A stretch of 64,000 nucleotides of DNA from Microvirga sp052115485 (GCF_052115485.1 NZ_JBFRGU010000009.1:9910-73909); one strand, 5' to 3'; positions 29,632 through 39,141 are shown, counted from the stretch's first letter. Notes: generated from the sequence alone by a model not told the origin. Translations and numbers: made by a program.

Positions 29632-32600
29632 CTACTCCGCGGCAATCGCCATCGGCGGCTCGTTGGAGCGCCATTTTGCCAGAAGCGCCGCCTCCTCCGC
29701 CTTCGCGTTTTTCAGGTTCCGCTCCTTGATGTGACCATAGCCCCGTATTTTCTGCGGGATGTTGGCGATTTCAATGGCGAGGGCATGCTTCTCGGGGGTG
29801 AGGTGCGCGACCAAATCATCGATCAAAGCTTCGAAATCGCCGATCAACTGCCGCTCGGTCCTACGCTCGTGAGTGTAACCGAAGACATCGAGCGGCGTTC
29901 CGCGTAGAATTTTGAACCGCGCCAGGATCTTGAACGCCGTCATCATGCGCGGTCCGAAGCTCATCTTGCGCGGCACCCCGGTCACCGGGTCCTTACGGGT
30001 GAAGACCGGCGGCGCGAGATGGAATTCGTAACGCAGATTGTCACCTTCGAAGGTCGAGGACACGAGGCGTTCGAAATGCCCATCGGTATAGAGGCGCGCC
30101 ACCTCATATTCATCCTTGTAGGCCATGAGCTTGAAGAGCGAGCGCGCCACCGCATCGGTGAGCGCGGTCGAGGACACAAGCATCGCGGTTTCCGCCGCGC
30201 GCACGCGCTCCACGGCTTTGCGATAGCGCCTTCCATAGGAACGGCTCTGATAGCTTTCGAGGAAACTCACGCGACGTTCAATAGCCTCGTCGAGCGTGCT
30301 CGAGACCGTGAGTTCGTCTGTCGGCGCTTTCAGATCGGTCATGATCTGCGCCACGATCTCCGGCTCCGCCGCAGCGCGGCGGCCCCAATTGAAGGCGGCC
30401 AGATTCATTTTCACCGCTTCGCCATTGAGTTCGATAGCCTTCTCGATGGAAGCTGCCGTCAGCGGCACGTGTCCGGTCTGATAGGCGTAGCCCAGCATGA
30501 ACATGTTGGCCGCAATCGCATTACCGAGGATCTTGGTGGCAATGGCGGTCGCGTCGACGAAAGCCACGTCATCAGGCCCCGCCGACGTCGCGATAGCGCG
30601 TTTGAGGCGCTCGGCAGGCAGCGAGAAGTCGGCATTGCGCGTGAACTCGCCCGGCATCACTTCCGCGGTATTGACCACAAGAGCCGTCTGGCCCTTCTGC
30701 ACGGACGCCAGCACCTTCTTGGTGCCGGTCACGACGAGATCGCAGCCGAGCACCAGATGCGCCGCACCGGCAGCGACCCGAATGGCGTGGATGTCGTCTT
30801 GATGATTGGCGAGGCGCACGTGGCTGTAGACCGCGCCGCCCTTCTGCGCGAGACCCGCCATGTCGATCATCCCGAGGCCCTTGCCTTCGAGATGCGCCGC
30901 CATGCCGAGGATCGCACCGATGGTGACGACGCCCGTACCACCGATACCTGTCACGATGACGTTGAAGGTGAGATCGATGGGCGGAAGAACCGGATCGGGC
31001 AAGGGCCTCAGGTTGATGCCGTCGGTCACTCCCGTTGCCGGCAACGCCTTCTTCATCTTGGCGCCGTGCACCGTGACGAAGGACGGACAGAAGCCATTGA
31101 CGCAGGAGAAATCCTTATTGCAGTTCGATTGATCGATCTGACGCTTGCGACCGAACTCCGTTTCGACCGGCTGCACGGCAACGCAGTTCGATTGCACGGA
31201 GCAATCGCCACACGCCTCGCAGACGAGATCGTTGATGATCACGCGTTTGTCGGGATCGGGATAAGCACCGCGCTTGCGGCGGCGGCGCTTTTCGGCGGCG
31301 CAGGTCTGATCGTAGATCATCACCGTCACGCCGGGGATCGTGGCGAGTTCGCGCTGCACCGCGTCGAGATCGTCGCGATGATGAATCGTCATGCCGGACG
31401 GCCATTGAATGGTCTTGGGATATTTGTCCGGCTCGTCGGTGACGAGGGCGATGCGCTCGACGCCTTCGTCGCGCACCTGTCGCGCGATCATGTCGACCGT
31501 CAATCCGCCCTCATGCGGCTGACCGCCGGTCATGGCGACTGCGTCGTTGAACAGGATCTTGTAGGTCATGTTGGTCTTGGTATCGACAGCCCATCGCAGC
31601 GCCAGCACGCCCGAATGATTGTAGGTACCGTCACCGAGATTCTGGAAGACGTGATCGCGCTTGGAGAACGGCGCTTCGCCGACCCAGTTCGCGCCCTCGC
31701 CGCCCATCTGCGTGAAGCCTTCCGTCGCGCGGTCCATCCACTGCACCATGTAGTGGCAGCCTATGCCCGCATAGGCGCGCATGCCTTCAGGCACTTTCGT
31801 CGATGTGTTGTGCGGACAGCCCGAGCAGAAATGCGGCGTGCGCGTCGCGATGTCGGTGGTCGCGGCGAGAACGGCCTGCGCTTCCTTCAGGCGCGCGACA
31901 CGACCGGCGAGATCGTCGTTGCGGTGATACTTCAACAATCGTTCGCCGATGACGATGGCGATGTCGTTCGGATCGAGCGCCCCTTTGACCGGGAACAGCC
32001 AATTGCCGCTCTCATCCTTCTTTCCGATGCAGACCGGCTGGTTCGCGGAGCCGTAAAGCTCCTCGCGCACCTGCACTTCGATGAGCGAGCGCTTTTCCTC
32101 GACGACGATGATCATGTCGAGGCCTTCCGCGAAGGCGAGCAATTCGCGCTGCGAGATCGGCCAGGGACAGGCGACCTTGTACAGCCGCAGGCCCATGTCG
32201 TTGGCCTTCACCTCGTCTAGGCCGAGTTCGTCCATGGCCTGCCGCACATCGAGATAAGATTTTCCGACGGTAATCACGCCGATCTTCGGCGTGCGTCCGC
32301 CCGAGAGAATGATGCGGTTGAGATTGTTGGCGCGCACGAACGCCATCATCGCATCGCGCTTGTAATCCTGAAGCCGGGCCTCCTGCTCCAGCACGCCGTC
32401 ATGATTGCGGATGTTGAGGCCGCCCGGCGGCATGATGAAGTCATCAGGCATGATGATCTTCACGCGATCCAACGAGCCGTCGACTGAGGCCGTCGATTCA
32501 ATGTTTTCCTTCACGCATTTGAACGCGACCCACGTGCCGCAGAAGCGGCTCATGGCATAACCGTAGAGCCCGTAATCGAGAATCTCTTGAACGCCCGCGG

Positions 32601-33132
32601 GGTTCAGGATCGGGATCATCACATCGAGGAAGTGGAATTCGGATTGGTGGGCGACGGTGGAAGATTCCGCCGTGTGATCATCGCCCATGAGGGCCAATAC
32701 GCCACCGTGTTGGGATGTTCCGGCCATGTTGGCGTGGCGGAAGACATCGCCCGAGCGGTCGACGCCAGGGCCCTTGCCGTACCACATGCCGAACACGCCA
32801 TCGTATTTGCCGTCGCCGTGGAGTTCGGCCTGCTGCGTGCCCCAGACAGCGGTCGCCGCCAGTTCCTCGTTGAGACCGGGCTGGAAGACGATCTGTTCAT
32901 CTTTCAACCAATGTTTCGCTCGCCAGAGGTTGAGATCGAGTCCGGCGATGGGGGAGCCGCGATATCCGGAAACGAAGCCGGCAGTATTGAGCCCGGCGAG
33001 CCTGTCCCGCTCCCGCTGCATCAACAACAATCGAACGATGGCCTGCGTGCCGGTGACAAAAACGCGATCCTTCGTGAGGTCGTATTTATCGTCGAGCGAT
33101 ACGTCCCGGAGAGCGATATGACCTGCGGCCAT
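29632..33132 (-). CDS. Indolepyruvate ferredoxin oxidoreductase family protein, fused alpha-beta type
   Basis: An 1166-residue single-chain 2-oxoacid:ferredoxin oxidoreductase. Order: N-terminal pyrimidine-binding domain (about 25-250, with GYRGSPIAGLD and FQPGLNEELAATA), central TPP domain with the HFCSGCPHNTS cysteines and GEGANWVGEAPF (about 455-530), a cysteine-rich segment with CEACGDCSVQSNCVAV (about 655), and a C-terminal gamma domain (about 730-920, GIGGTGVVTIGAILGMAAH). A helical tail follows. It decarboxylates aryl or branched 2-oxoacids with CoA and passes electrons to ferredoxin or ETF. AGGAGG precedes the ATG. Confidence 0.93.
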   Translation of the reverse strand: MAAGHIALRDVSLDDKYDLTKDRVFVTGTQAIVRLLLMQRERDRLAGLNTAGFVSGYRGSPIAGLDLNLWRAKHWLKDEQIVFQPGLNEELAATAVWGTQQAELHGDGKYDGVFGMWYGKGPGVDRSGDVFRHANMAGTSQHGGVLALMGDDHTAESSTVAHQSEFHFLDVMIPILNPAGVQEILDYGLYGYAMSRFCGTWVAFKCVKENIESTASVDGSLDRVKIIMPDDFIMPPGGLNIRNHDGVLEQEARLQDYKRDAMMAFVRANNLNRIILSGGRTPKIGVITVGKSYLDVRQAMDELGLDEVKANDMGLRLYKVACPWPISQRELLAFAEGLDMIIVVEEKRSLIEVQVREELYGSANQPVCIGKKDESGNWLFPVKGALDPNDIAIVIGERLLKYHRNDDLAGRVARLKEAQAVLAATTDIATRTPHFCSGCPHNTSTKVPEGMRAYAGIGCHYMVQWMDRATEGFTQMGGEGANWVGEAPFSKRDHVFQNLGDGTYNHSGVLALRWAVDTKTNMTYKILFNDAVAMTGGQPHEGGLTVDMIARQVRDEGVERIALVTDEPDKYPKTIQWPSGMTIHHRDDLDAVQRELATIPGVTVMIYDQTCAAEKRRRRKRGAYPDPDKRVIINDLVCEACGDCSVQSNCVAVQPVETEFGRKRQIDQSNCNKDFSCVNGFCPSFVTVHGAKMKKALPATGVTDGINLRPLPDPVLPPIDLTFNVIVTGIGGTGVVTIGAILGMAAHLEGKGLGMIDMAGLAQKGGAVYSHVRLANHQDDIHAIRVAAGAAHLVLGCDLVVTGTKKVLASVQKGQTALVVNTAEVMPGEFTRNADFSLPAERLKRAIATSAGPDDVAFVDATAIATKILGNAIAANMFMLGYAYQTGHVPLTAASIEKAIELNGEAVKMNLAAFNWGRRAAAEPEIVAQIMTDLKAPTDELTVSSTLDEAIERRVSFLESYQSRSYGRRYRKAVERVRAAETAMLVSSTALTDAVARSLFKLMAYKDEYEVARLYTDGHFERLVSSTFEGDNLRYEFHLAPPVFTRKDPVTGVPRKMSFGPRMMTAFKILARFKILRGTPLDVFGYTHERRTERQLIGDFEALIDDLVAHLTPEKHALAIEIANIPQKIRGYGHIKERNLKNAKAEEAALLAKWRSNEPPMAIAAE

Positions 33133-33345
33133 TGCCCGTTTCCTCCTGTGATCCCCTCAGAAACAGCCGGTGTTCCGGTCTTTTTTGTTCTGTTCTATTT
33201 AAGTCAGTAATGCTGACATATAGAGACAGGCCCGTCAATCAAGTGCCTCCCTTTCGCCGCGTTTCGCTTGCAAGCCTCGCTGAGTTGAGGTCCAAGCCTG
33301 ACTGGCAACGCTCTCTCGGCAAGCCTCACCATTGGGGACAAACGC

Positions 33346-33990
33346 ATGAACCGTCGCAATGGTCTCAAAGCCGTCCTGATCGCGGCCTTGAGTGTTTTCT
33401 CCCTTCCAGCCGTCGCGCATCCCCATGTCTGGATCACAGCCAGAGCGGAAGTGGTGTTCGTGGACGGCAAGGCGACCGGCATCCGCCATTCCTGGGCTTT
33501 CGATGAAGCCTACTCAGCCTATGTTACGCAGGGCCTCGACAAGAACAACGACGGTAAAATCACGCCCGACGAGTTGCAGGACCTCGCCAAGGAAAACACC
33601 GAATCGCTGGTGGATTTCGATTATTTCACGGTGATGAAGGCGAACGGGAGGAAGCAGGCTTTCGATGCTCCGCGTGACCCTGCGATGGTTTTTGAAGGCG
33701 GCAAAGTCCTCCTGACGTTTTTCTTGCCGCTGAAGACCCCCATTCCGGGAGGAGGCGCAGTCGCGCTCGATATCAACGATCCGTCCTTTTTCGTCACCTT
33801 CGAGCTCGCCAATACACGCGATGCCATCAAGATGGTGGGCGCCCCTCAGGGTTGCTCGATCACCGTGACGCGGGCCAAGGGGTTCGACATGGCCGACCAG
33901 CAGGCCATGTCGGAGGACATGTTCACCAATCCGGCGAACGCCAATTTCGGCGCGCAATATTCCAACAAGGCGATCCTCGCATGTCCGTAA
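33346..33990 (+). CDS. DUF1007 periplasmic protein, ZevA-like
   Basis: A 214-residue exported protein: signal peptide (about 1-24, ending PAVA) then HPHVWITARAEVVF, a typical DUF1007 start whose two histidines could bind metal. An EF-hand-like loop DKNNDGKITPDEL lies at about 64-76. In Haemophilus the DUF1007 protein ZevA is a zinc-binding periplasmic partner of the NicO-family permease ZevB. The same pair occurs here, with the permease gene overlapping by 10 bp. A metal-transport role is inferred; zinc rather than nickel or cobalt is not proven. Confidence 0.85.
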   Translation: MNRRNGLKAVLIAALSVFSLPAVAHPHVWITARAEVVFVDGKATGIRHSWAFDEAYSAYVTQGLDKNNDGKITPDELQDLAKENTESLVDFDYFTVMKANGRKQAFDAPRDPAMVFEGGKVLLTFFLPLKTPIPGGGAVALDINDPSFFVTFELANTRDAIKMVGAPQGCSITVTRAKGFDMADQQAMSEDMFTNPANANFGAQYSNKAILACP

Positions 33991-35009
33991 CAGCTGAACC
34001 GCTTGGCGTTGTTCAAACTGTGAGAGGCCGCTTCTGGCAGCGCGTCGTCCTCGCAGTCGCCGCGACAGCCTTCATCGCTGGTATCGTCGCGCTTTTCGTA
34101 TGGTGGCTCGCCCCGGCAGCGCCACCTCCGGTCAAGAACCCGTTCGGAGTCGGCGTGCGCGAGGCTGCTCCGTCAGGTGCCCTCGGCAGCTATATTTTGT
34201 CCATCCAGGCTGGTTTCTACAAAAGCCTTCAGGCCTCCGTGCGCGAGTTGAAGGAGAACGGCGCTGCGCTCTGGTCGCTCCTTTTGGTCGGCTTCGCCTA
34301 TGGCGTATTTCACGCGGCAGGCCCCGGCCACGGCAAGGCGGTGATTTCCGCCTATCTGATCGCCGATCAGAAAGCGCTGCGCAAAGGCTTCACCTTGAGC
34401 CTCGCCGCCGCGCTGATCCAGGCGCTTGTCGCCATTCTGATCGTTTCCATCGTGGCGCTCATCCTGAAGGCAACCGCCGCAACGATGAACGCCCTCACGG
34501 CGCAGGTCGAAATGGCGAGCTTTGCTGTCGTCGCCCTGATGGGCGGGCTGATCACATGGCGGAAGGCAGGCAAGGTGCTTGGCGTCGTGGCACTCGCCCG
34601 CAATCCCCTTGCCACGGCCCAGGAGGAGTCTTGCGACCACGTCCACCTGCCCCCACCGGAATCCTTCGACCGTTTGACGAAATGGCGGGAAATGGCCGGG
34701 GTCTCCTTGGCAGCGGGCATACGCCCCTGCGCGGGGGCACTCATCGTCCTCGTCTTCGCATTGTCGCAGGGGGTTTTTGCCGCCGGTATCGCTTCAACCT
34801 TCGCCATGGCCCTCGGCACCGCTTTGACGACGGGCGCCATCGCGGCTCTCGCAGTTTTTGCGAAATCCCTTGCACTGAAAGTGGCCGGCGGACGCGGCGT
34901 CACCGGGGCACTTACGATGGCCGGGATCGAGCTTCTGGCTGCCGCCTTTGTGCTGGTTCTGGGCCTGAGCCTTCTGTTCGGATTCATGAGTTCCGCTATC
35001 GCAAGCTGA
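33981..35009 (+). CDS. NicO family nickel/cobalt/zinc transporter, ZevB-like
   Basis: A 342-residue inner-membrane protein with about seven membrane segments, starting at about 22-44. The family signature AYGVFHAAGPGHGKAVISAYL near residue 105 carries the metal-binding histidines, and GIRPCAGALIVLVFALSQG near 247 is the second conserved block. A short hydrophilic loop SCDHVHLPPPESFD may bind metal. It starts inside the end of the DUF1007 gene (ATGTCCGTAA), so the two are translationally coupled. Confidence 0.88.
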   Translation: MSVTAEPLGVVQTVRGRFWQRVVLAVAATAFIAGIVALFVWWLAPAAPPPVKNPFGVGVREAAPSGALGSYILSIQAGFYKSLQASVRELKENGAALWSLLLVGFAYGVFHAAGPGHGKAVISAYLIADQKALRKGFTLSLAAALIQALVAILIVSIVALILKATAATMNALTAQVEMASFAVVALMGGLITWRKAGKVLGVVALARNPLATAQEESCDHVHLPPPESFDRLTKWREMAGVSLAAGIRPCAGALIVLVFALSQGVFAAGIASTFAMALGTALTTGAIAALAVFAKSLALKVAGGRGVTGALTMAGIELLAAAFVLVLGLSLLFGFMSSAIAS

Positions 35010-35085
35010 GCGTCTTAACCTCGGAACTTGCGTGGAAGGCAGGGTTTGGGGTAGTTCCTCACCTCACGAAAAGGGAGTCTCGACC

Positions 35086-35328
35086 TTGTCCAAGCCGACC
35101 CGCACCAACTGGCGCAATGTGTTGACCGTCGTGAGCATCATGATCCTGATCGGCACGGAGGTCTTCGGCGTCGCCCTCTCCGGCGGCTGGGCGCTCGCGG
35201 GCCTGTTCGATCTCGGGCCTATCGTCGGCTACGTCCTGATGGGCCTTTTCAGCCTGGTCGCGCTCTATGCTCTCGTGGCCCTGTGGCGCCACTGCGTCAC
35301 CATCGAGCCCCTGACCGAGCGCGCCTAG
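35086..35328 (+). CDS. Small membrane protein of unknown function
   Basis: An 80-residue protein starting at a TTG preceded by AAAAGGGAG. It has two hydrophobic segments, VLTVVSIMILIGTEVFGVAL (about 11-30) and a second from about 42 to 62, and a short charged tail. I do not recognise a family. It follows the NicO transporter on the same strand by 76 bp and may belong to the same transcript. Its TAG stop codon (35326-35328) is the left CTAG end of a RIME repeat, so the natural C terminus may once have been different. Confidence 0.65.
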   Translation: MSKPTRTNWRNVLTVVSIMILIGTEVFGVALSGGWALAGLFDLGPIVGYVLMGLFSLVALYALVALWRHCVTIEPLTERA

Positions 35329-35430
35329 AGTTTGATCGGTTCAGATTGAAACAGGATCAAACTCTCGATTCTTTCGATACGCATGATCCGGGCGAACAAC
35401 CGGGTTCCACTTGTTCTGATCATGCTCTAA
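35325..35430. repeat. RIME-type intergenic repeat, copy 3
   Basis: A 106 bp copy, CTAGAGTTTGATC at the left and GATCATGCTCTAA at the right, the final G of CTAG replaced by A. It lies between convergent genes. The left TAG ends the 80-residue membrane protein and the right TAG (minus strand, 35429-35427) ends the DUF1850 gene. Confidence 0.9.
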
Positions 35431-35795
35431 GGCGCGTCGCAAGCTTTCATGACAACCGGATCGGCATCGGCCGGAACATAGTCGGACATGGGATGGCATT
35501 GCCCGGCAATGCACACACGCCAATCCGCCGTCGCGCCCGAGCGCCGTAGGACGACCTCCCGCTGAGGCGGCACTTTAGGTTGCCAGGACCAGACCCCTCT
35601 TTTGAACCGCGCCTCCGGGGGCGGCTCCATTCCTGCTCCGGAACCGCGCACGCGCGCCTCGACGAGTTCAAGGCCGGCCGGGCCTTGCCTCCAATCCTCC
35701 TCCCAGAGAACTTTCTCGACGGAATGCGTCCAGGCGAGAGTCATGGCGCCCGCCATCAGCGGCATGAGTTTGGAGCCTGCCAAAAGGCAGATCAT
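35427..35795 (-). CDS. DUF1850 domain-containing protein
   Basis: A 122-residue protein with a short hydrophobic N terminus and the DUF1850 signature LAWTHSVEKVLWEEDWR, LELVEARVRGSGAGMEPPPEA. DUF1850 proteins are almost always encoded next to TAXI-TRAP permeases and are thought to be accessory, but their role is unknown. The ATG overlaps the permease stop codon (ATGA, 35795-35792), so the genes are coupled. The stop codon lies in RIME copy 3. Confidence 0.88.
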   Translation of the reverse strand: MICLLAGSKLMPLMAGAMTLAWTHSVEKVLWEEDWRQGPAGLELVEARVRGSGAGMEPPPEARFKRGVWSWQPKVPPQREVVLRRSGATADWRVCIAGQCHPMSDYVPADADPVVMKACDAP

Positions 35796-38083
35796 CGGCT
35801 CTCCGCGACCGGCGAAGCCTGCCGTGTGCGCCACAGGTGAAAGCCGATGAAACCCACCGATAGGACGAAACCGATTTCGTCGGTAACCGGCAGTGCCAGG
35901 ACGAGCAGGGCCGCCGCACCCGCTGCCCAAAGGCGCTCCCACCACGCAAGCGCCGCGCGGAAATAACCGACGGCCGCAACGCCCCACAACCCGAGCGCAA
36001 GGCAGGCCTTGATCACGATATAGGCGACGGCGAACCAATAAGCCCCGCCCTGAAGACCGGGAACCGGTTGCAGCATCAGGGCCGGATCGTACACCGCCAT
36101 GTAAGGCACGATGAATCCCGGTAGCGCTATCTTGACCGCCTGAACGCCGATCTTGAGTCCCGATTCCTTCGCCATCGGCGCGGCTGCAAAAGCGGCGAGC
36201 GCCACCGGCGGCGTCAGGTCCGCCATGATGCCGAAATAGAACACGAACATGTGCGAGACGATAAGCGGGACATCGAGTTTGAGCAGGATAGGCGCCGCCA
36301 GCGACGAGGTGATGATGTAGTTCGGGATGGTCGGGATGCCCATGCCGAGGATTAGGCTGAATACCATGGTCAGGACGAGGGCGAGGAAAAGATTGTCCTT
36401 GCCGATGGAGATCATCCAGTTCCCGACGATAGTGCCGAGCCCGGTCAGCGTCATGGTCCCGATCACGATGCCGACCACCGCGCAGGCAAGGCCGACTGGC
36501 AGTGCCTGACGCGCGCCATCGGCCAGTGCGTCGACGCAATCCTTCAACGTCGTGCGCCCACGCCCCGAGAAAACGTTCCACACCGAGAGGATGGCGACGA
36601 CGACGATGACGAGCGTCACGCTCGCCGCGAGCGACGCCGCCGAAATCAAGGCAAGTCCGATCCAGAAGGCGACCCGCAAAGCCGGCATGGCGAGACCCGC
36701 GACAATGGCGGTGCCGAGGATCAGGGCAACGGTGAGAGAGAGACCGACCGCACCGGCGAAAAGCGGCGTGTAGCCCGCGAACAACAGACAGACCAGAACC
36801 GCGAGCGGCGTGATCAGGAACCAGTTCTTCTTCAGCTCCGTCCAGGCCTTCGGCAATTGATCTTTCGACAAGCCATGTAGATTGAGTTTCCCCGCCTCGA
36901 GGTGCACGGCGAGATAGCACGCGACGAAATAGAGAATAGCCGGGATGATCGCCGCCTCGACGATTTTCGCATAAGGCACGTCGATGGTCTCCGCCATGAT
37001 GAAGGCAACTGCGCCCATGACCGGAGGCATGATCTGTCCGCCCATGGACGACGTTGCTTCGACACCTCCGGCGAACGCGGAGGAAAATCCGAAGCGCTTC
37101 ATCAATGGAATCGTGAACTGGCCCGATGCGACGACATTGGCGACGCCCGAACCGGAGACGGTGCCCATCAACGCGGAGGACGCCACACAGACTTTGCCGG
37201 GGCCGCCCTGCTTGTCGCCGAACACCGCCATCGAGATGTCGTTGAAGAAATCGATGACGCCAGCCTTTTCCATGAAGGCGCCGAACAGGATGAACAGAAA
37301 GATGTAGGTCGCCGAAACCAACGTCGGCACCGCGTAGATGCCCTCCGTGCCGAACGACATATGTTCGATGACCTGATCGAGCGAATAGCCGCGATGATCG
37401 AGCGGGGCGGGCAACAGATGCCCGAGAAGGCAATAGGCCAGAAACAGCCCGGCGACGATGGGAAGCGCCGCGCCCATGACCCGGAAGACGAGATAAATCA
37501 GAATGACGAGAGCGGCGATGCCGGTCACGAGATCGGACGATGTCAATTCGCCCGCACGACTTACGAGATCATTATAGAGCGCCCATTGATAAAGCCCGAC
37601 GGCAAAGCCCGCGAGACCTATTCCCCAACCCAGAAACCGCGTCACCGATGTCGTTGCGCGGTGGTTCCCGATCATCGCTCCGGCGACGAGACAGAGGAAA
37701 CCCACATGCAGCGCGCGCACCACCTGGCTCGGCAGGCTACCGCCGAATTTAACGATCAGGCCAAAGGCGACAACGACCGCGACCCACGCCATGACGCCGT
37801 TCATGATCGCAGCACCGCGCACACGCTGCAGAATGAGCCATCCGGCCCACGTGACGAGTGCAACCGCGAGAATGTGGATCGTGGTCACAATGCCAAGCAA
37901 AGGGCTATCCAAAGGGATACCGAAGGACGTCACGACCTGGAAGATCGAGAACGAAACCGCGATCCAGAACAGCACCCGACCAAGCAGACCTTCGCCGAAA
38001 TTCTCCGGCAATCCATGCTCAGGATTTTCCGCGGGCGGCGCTTCCATTTCAGCGACTTCCGACGTTTTCACATTCCCGCTCAT
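35792..38083 (-). CDS. TRAP transporter permease, TAXI type (fused small and large subunits)
   Basis: A 763-residue integral membrane protein with some 17-19 hydrophobic segments. The N-terminal four-helix part (about 35-170) corresponds to DctQ, and the rest is the DctM-like channel domain with SGVANVVASGQFTIPLMKRFGFS, GGVEATSSMGGQIMPPVMGA and LILGMGIPTIPNYIITSSLAAP. TAXI-TRAP systems import organic acids or amino acids with an ion gradient. The substrate is unknown. It lies between the solute-binding gene and DUF1850. Confidence 0.95.
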   Translation of the reverse strand: MSGNVKTSEVAEMEAPPAENPEHGLPENFGEGLLGRVLFWIAVSFSIFQVVTSFGIPLDSPLLGIVTTIHILAVALVTWAGWLILQRVRGAAIMNGVMAWVAVVVAFGLIVKFGGSLPSQVVRALHVGFLCLVAGAMIGNHRATTSVTRFLGWGIGLAGFAVGLYQWALYNDLVSRAGELTSSDLVTGIAALVILIYLVFRVMGAALPIVAGLFLAYCLLGHLLPAPLDHRGYSLDQVIEHMSFGTEGIYAVPTLVSATYIFLFILFGAFMEKAGVIDFFNDISMAVFGDKQGGPGKVCVASSALMGTVSGSGVANVVASGQFTIPLMKRFGFSSAFAGGVEATSSMGGQIMPPVMGAVAFIMAETIDVPYAKIVEAAIIPAILYFVACYLAVHLEAGKLNLHGLSKDQLPKAWTELKKNWFLITPLAVLVCLLFAGYTPLFAGAVGLSLTVALILGTAIVAGLAMPALRVAFWIGLALISAASLAASVTLVIVVVAILSVWNVFSGRGRTTLKDCVDALADGARQALPVGLACAVVGIVIGTMTLTGLGTIVGNWMISIGKDNLFLALVLTMVFSLILGMGIPTIPNYIITSSLAAPILLKLDVPLIVSHMFVFYFGIMADLTPPVALAAFAAAPMAKESGLKIGVQAVKIALPGFIVPYMAVYDPALMLQPVPGLQGGAYWFAVAYIVIKACLALGLWGVAAVGYFRAALAWWERLWAAGAAALLVLALPVTDEIGFVLSVGFIGFHLWRTRQASPVAESR

Positions 38084-38122
38084 GGCTCACTCCCGGTGAA
38101 TTGTTTTTCTTCGTCACAGAAA

Positions 38123-38148
38123 AGCCGGGGCCGATTGGGCGCCCGGCT
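38123..38148 (-). terminator. Intercistronic hairpin between TAXI binding protein and permease
   Basis: AGCCGGG (38123-38129) and CCCGGCT (38142-38148) form a 7 bp stem, with UUUU on the minus strand. Such partial terminators or 3' stabilisers usually keep binding-protein mRNA above permease mRNA. Confidence 0.5.
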
Positions 38149-38172
38149 TGCTTTGTCGATGGCGTCAGGAGA

Positions 38173-39141
38173 TCACGAGCCGGATTTCTTCACGCCCTTT
38201 TCCTTGAAATAGCGCTCCGCACCTGGATGCATCGGGATCGGCATGCCTTCGAGCGCGCTCTCCAGCTTGATGTCCCGTGCCGCCGAATGCGCCGCGACGA
38301 GATCGGGAAGGCTTTCATAGATCGCCTTCGTCATCTGATAGACCGCCTCGTCTTTCATCCCCGAATGGGTGACGAGATAGTTGACGACGGCCGCCGTCTG
38401 CACAGGCGCTGTCTGGCCTTCATAAGTATTGGCCGGAATCGTAGCCTTCACATAAGGCGTGCCGACTTTCTCCAGGACCGCGCTCGGAATTTCGACGACC
38501 ACGATCGGGGCCGATGTCGCGAGATCGCGGATGGACGAAACGCCGAGGCCCGCCGATTGCAGGGTCGCGTCGAGCTGGCGGTTCTTCATCAGCTCGACCG
38601 ACTCGCCGAAGGGCAGATACTCGACCTTGCCGAGATCCTTGTAAGAAAGCCCCGCCCCTTGCAGGATCGCGCGGGCATTCAGCTCGGTGCCGGATTTCGG
38701 AGCGCCGACGGAAAGGCGCTTTCCTTTCAGATCGGCCAGCGTCTTGATGCCGGAATCCTTCGAGGCCACAATCTGGATGTAGTTGGGGTAGATCGCGGTC
38801 ACACCGCGCAGCTTGTCGAGCTTGCCGCGAAAGCCCGCTTCCTCATCTCCGGCCCAGCCAAGCGCGAGGCTATCGCCAAGTGTGAAGCCGATCTCGCCTT
38901 TGCCCTGCTGGAGCAGGTTCAGGTTCTCGACCGAGGCCTTGGTGGCTTGAACCGAGGGGCGGCTGCCCGGCACTTTCTCGGTAAAGACCTTGGAGAGAGC
39001 AACGCCCAGTGGATAATAGACGCCCGACGTGCCGCCCGTGAGGATATTGATGAAGTCCTGAGCCTGAGCCGGCAGGCTCACGCCGACAAGAGCAATGGCG
39101 ACTGCGCCCCCCAAAAGGCGGCGTGTAAAGGTTCGAAACAT
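38173..39141 (-). CDS. TAXI family TRAP transporter solute-binding protein
   Basis: A 322-residue periplasmic protein. Signal peptide about 1-27 (RRLLGGAVAIALVGVSLPAQA), then FINILTGGTSGVYYPLGVALSKV, ASVENLNLLQQGKGEIGF, LRGVTAIYPNYIQIVASKDS and GKRLSVGAPKSGTELNARAIL, all hallmarks of the TAXI family. It captures the substrate for the fused permease encoded downstream. The start was moved to the ATG at 39141; the upstream 24 codons lack a signal and a ribosome site. Confidence 0.94.
   Translation of the reverse strand: MFRTFTRRLLGGAVAIALVGVSLPAQAQDFINILTGGTSGVYYPLGVALSKVFTEKVPGSRPSVQATKASVENLNLLQQGKGEIGFTLGDSLALGWAGDEEAGFRGKLDKLRGVTAIYPNYIQIVASKDSGIKTLADLKGKRLSVGAPKSGTELNARAILQGAGLSYKDLGKVEYLPFGESVELMKNRQLDATLQSAGLGVSSIRDLATSAPIVVVEIPSAVLEKVGTPYVKATIPANTYEGQTAPVQTAAVVNYLVTHSGMKDEAVYQMTKAIYESLPDLVAAHSAARDIKLESALEGMPIPMHPGAERYFKEKGVKKSGS

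Noticed and set aside
30019..32220. A plus-strand open frame of more than 700 codons opposite the indolepyruvate oxidoreductase
   Set aside because: It is the antisense shadow of a high-GC gene with full family motifs; its composition is His/Arg-rich and it has no recognisable domain or ribosome site. The same applies to long shadows at 3872-4870, 36902-38212, 59198-60538 and 17571-18917.
35792..37433. Minus-strand frame fused in front of DUF1850
   Set aside because: Only the last 122 codons (from 35795) are protein-like; the rest overlaps the TRAP permease in another frame.
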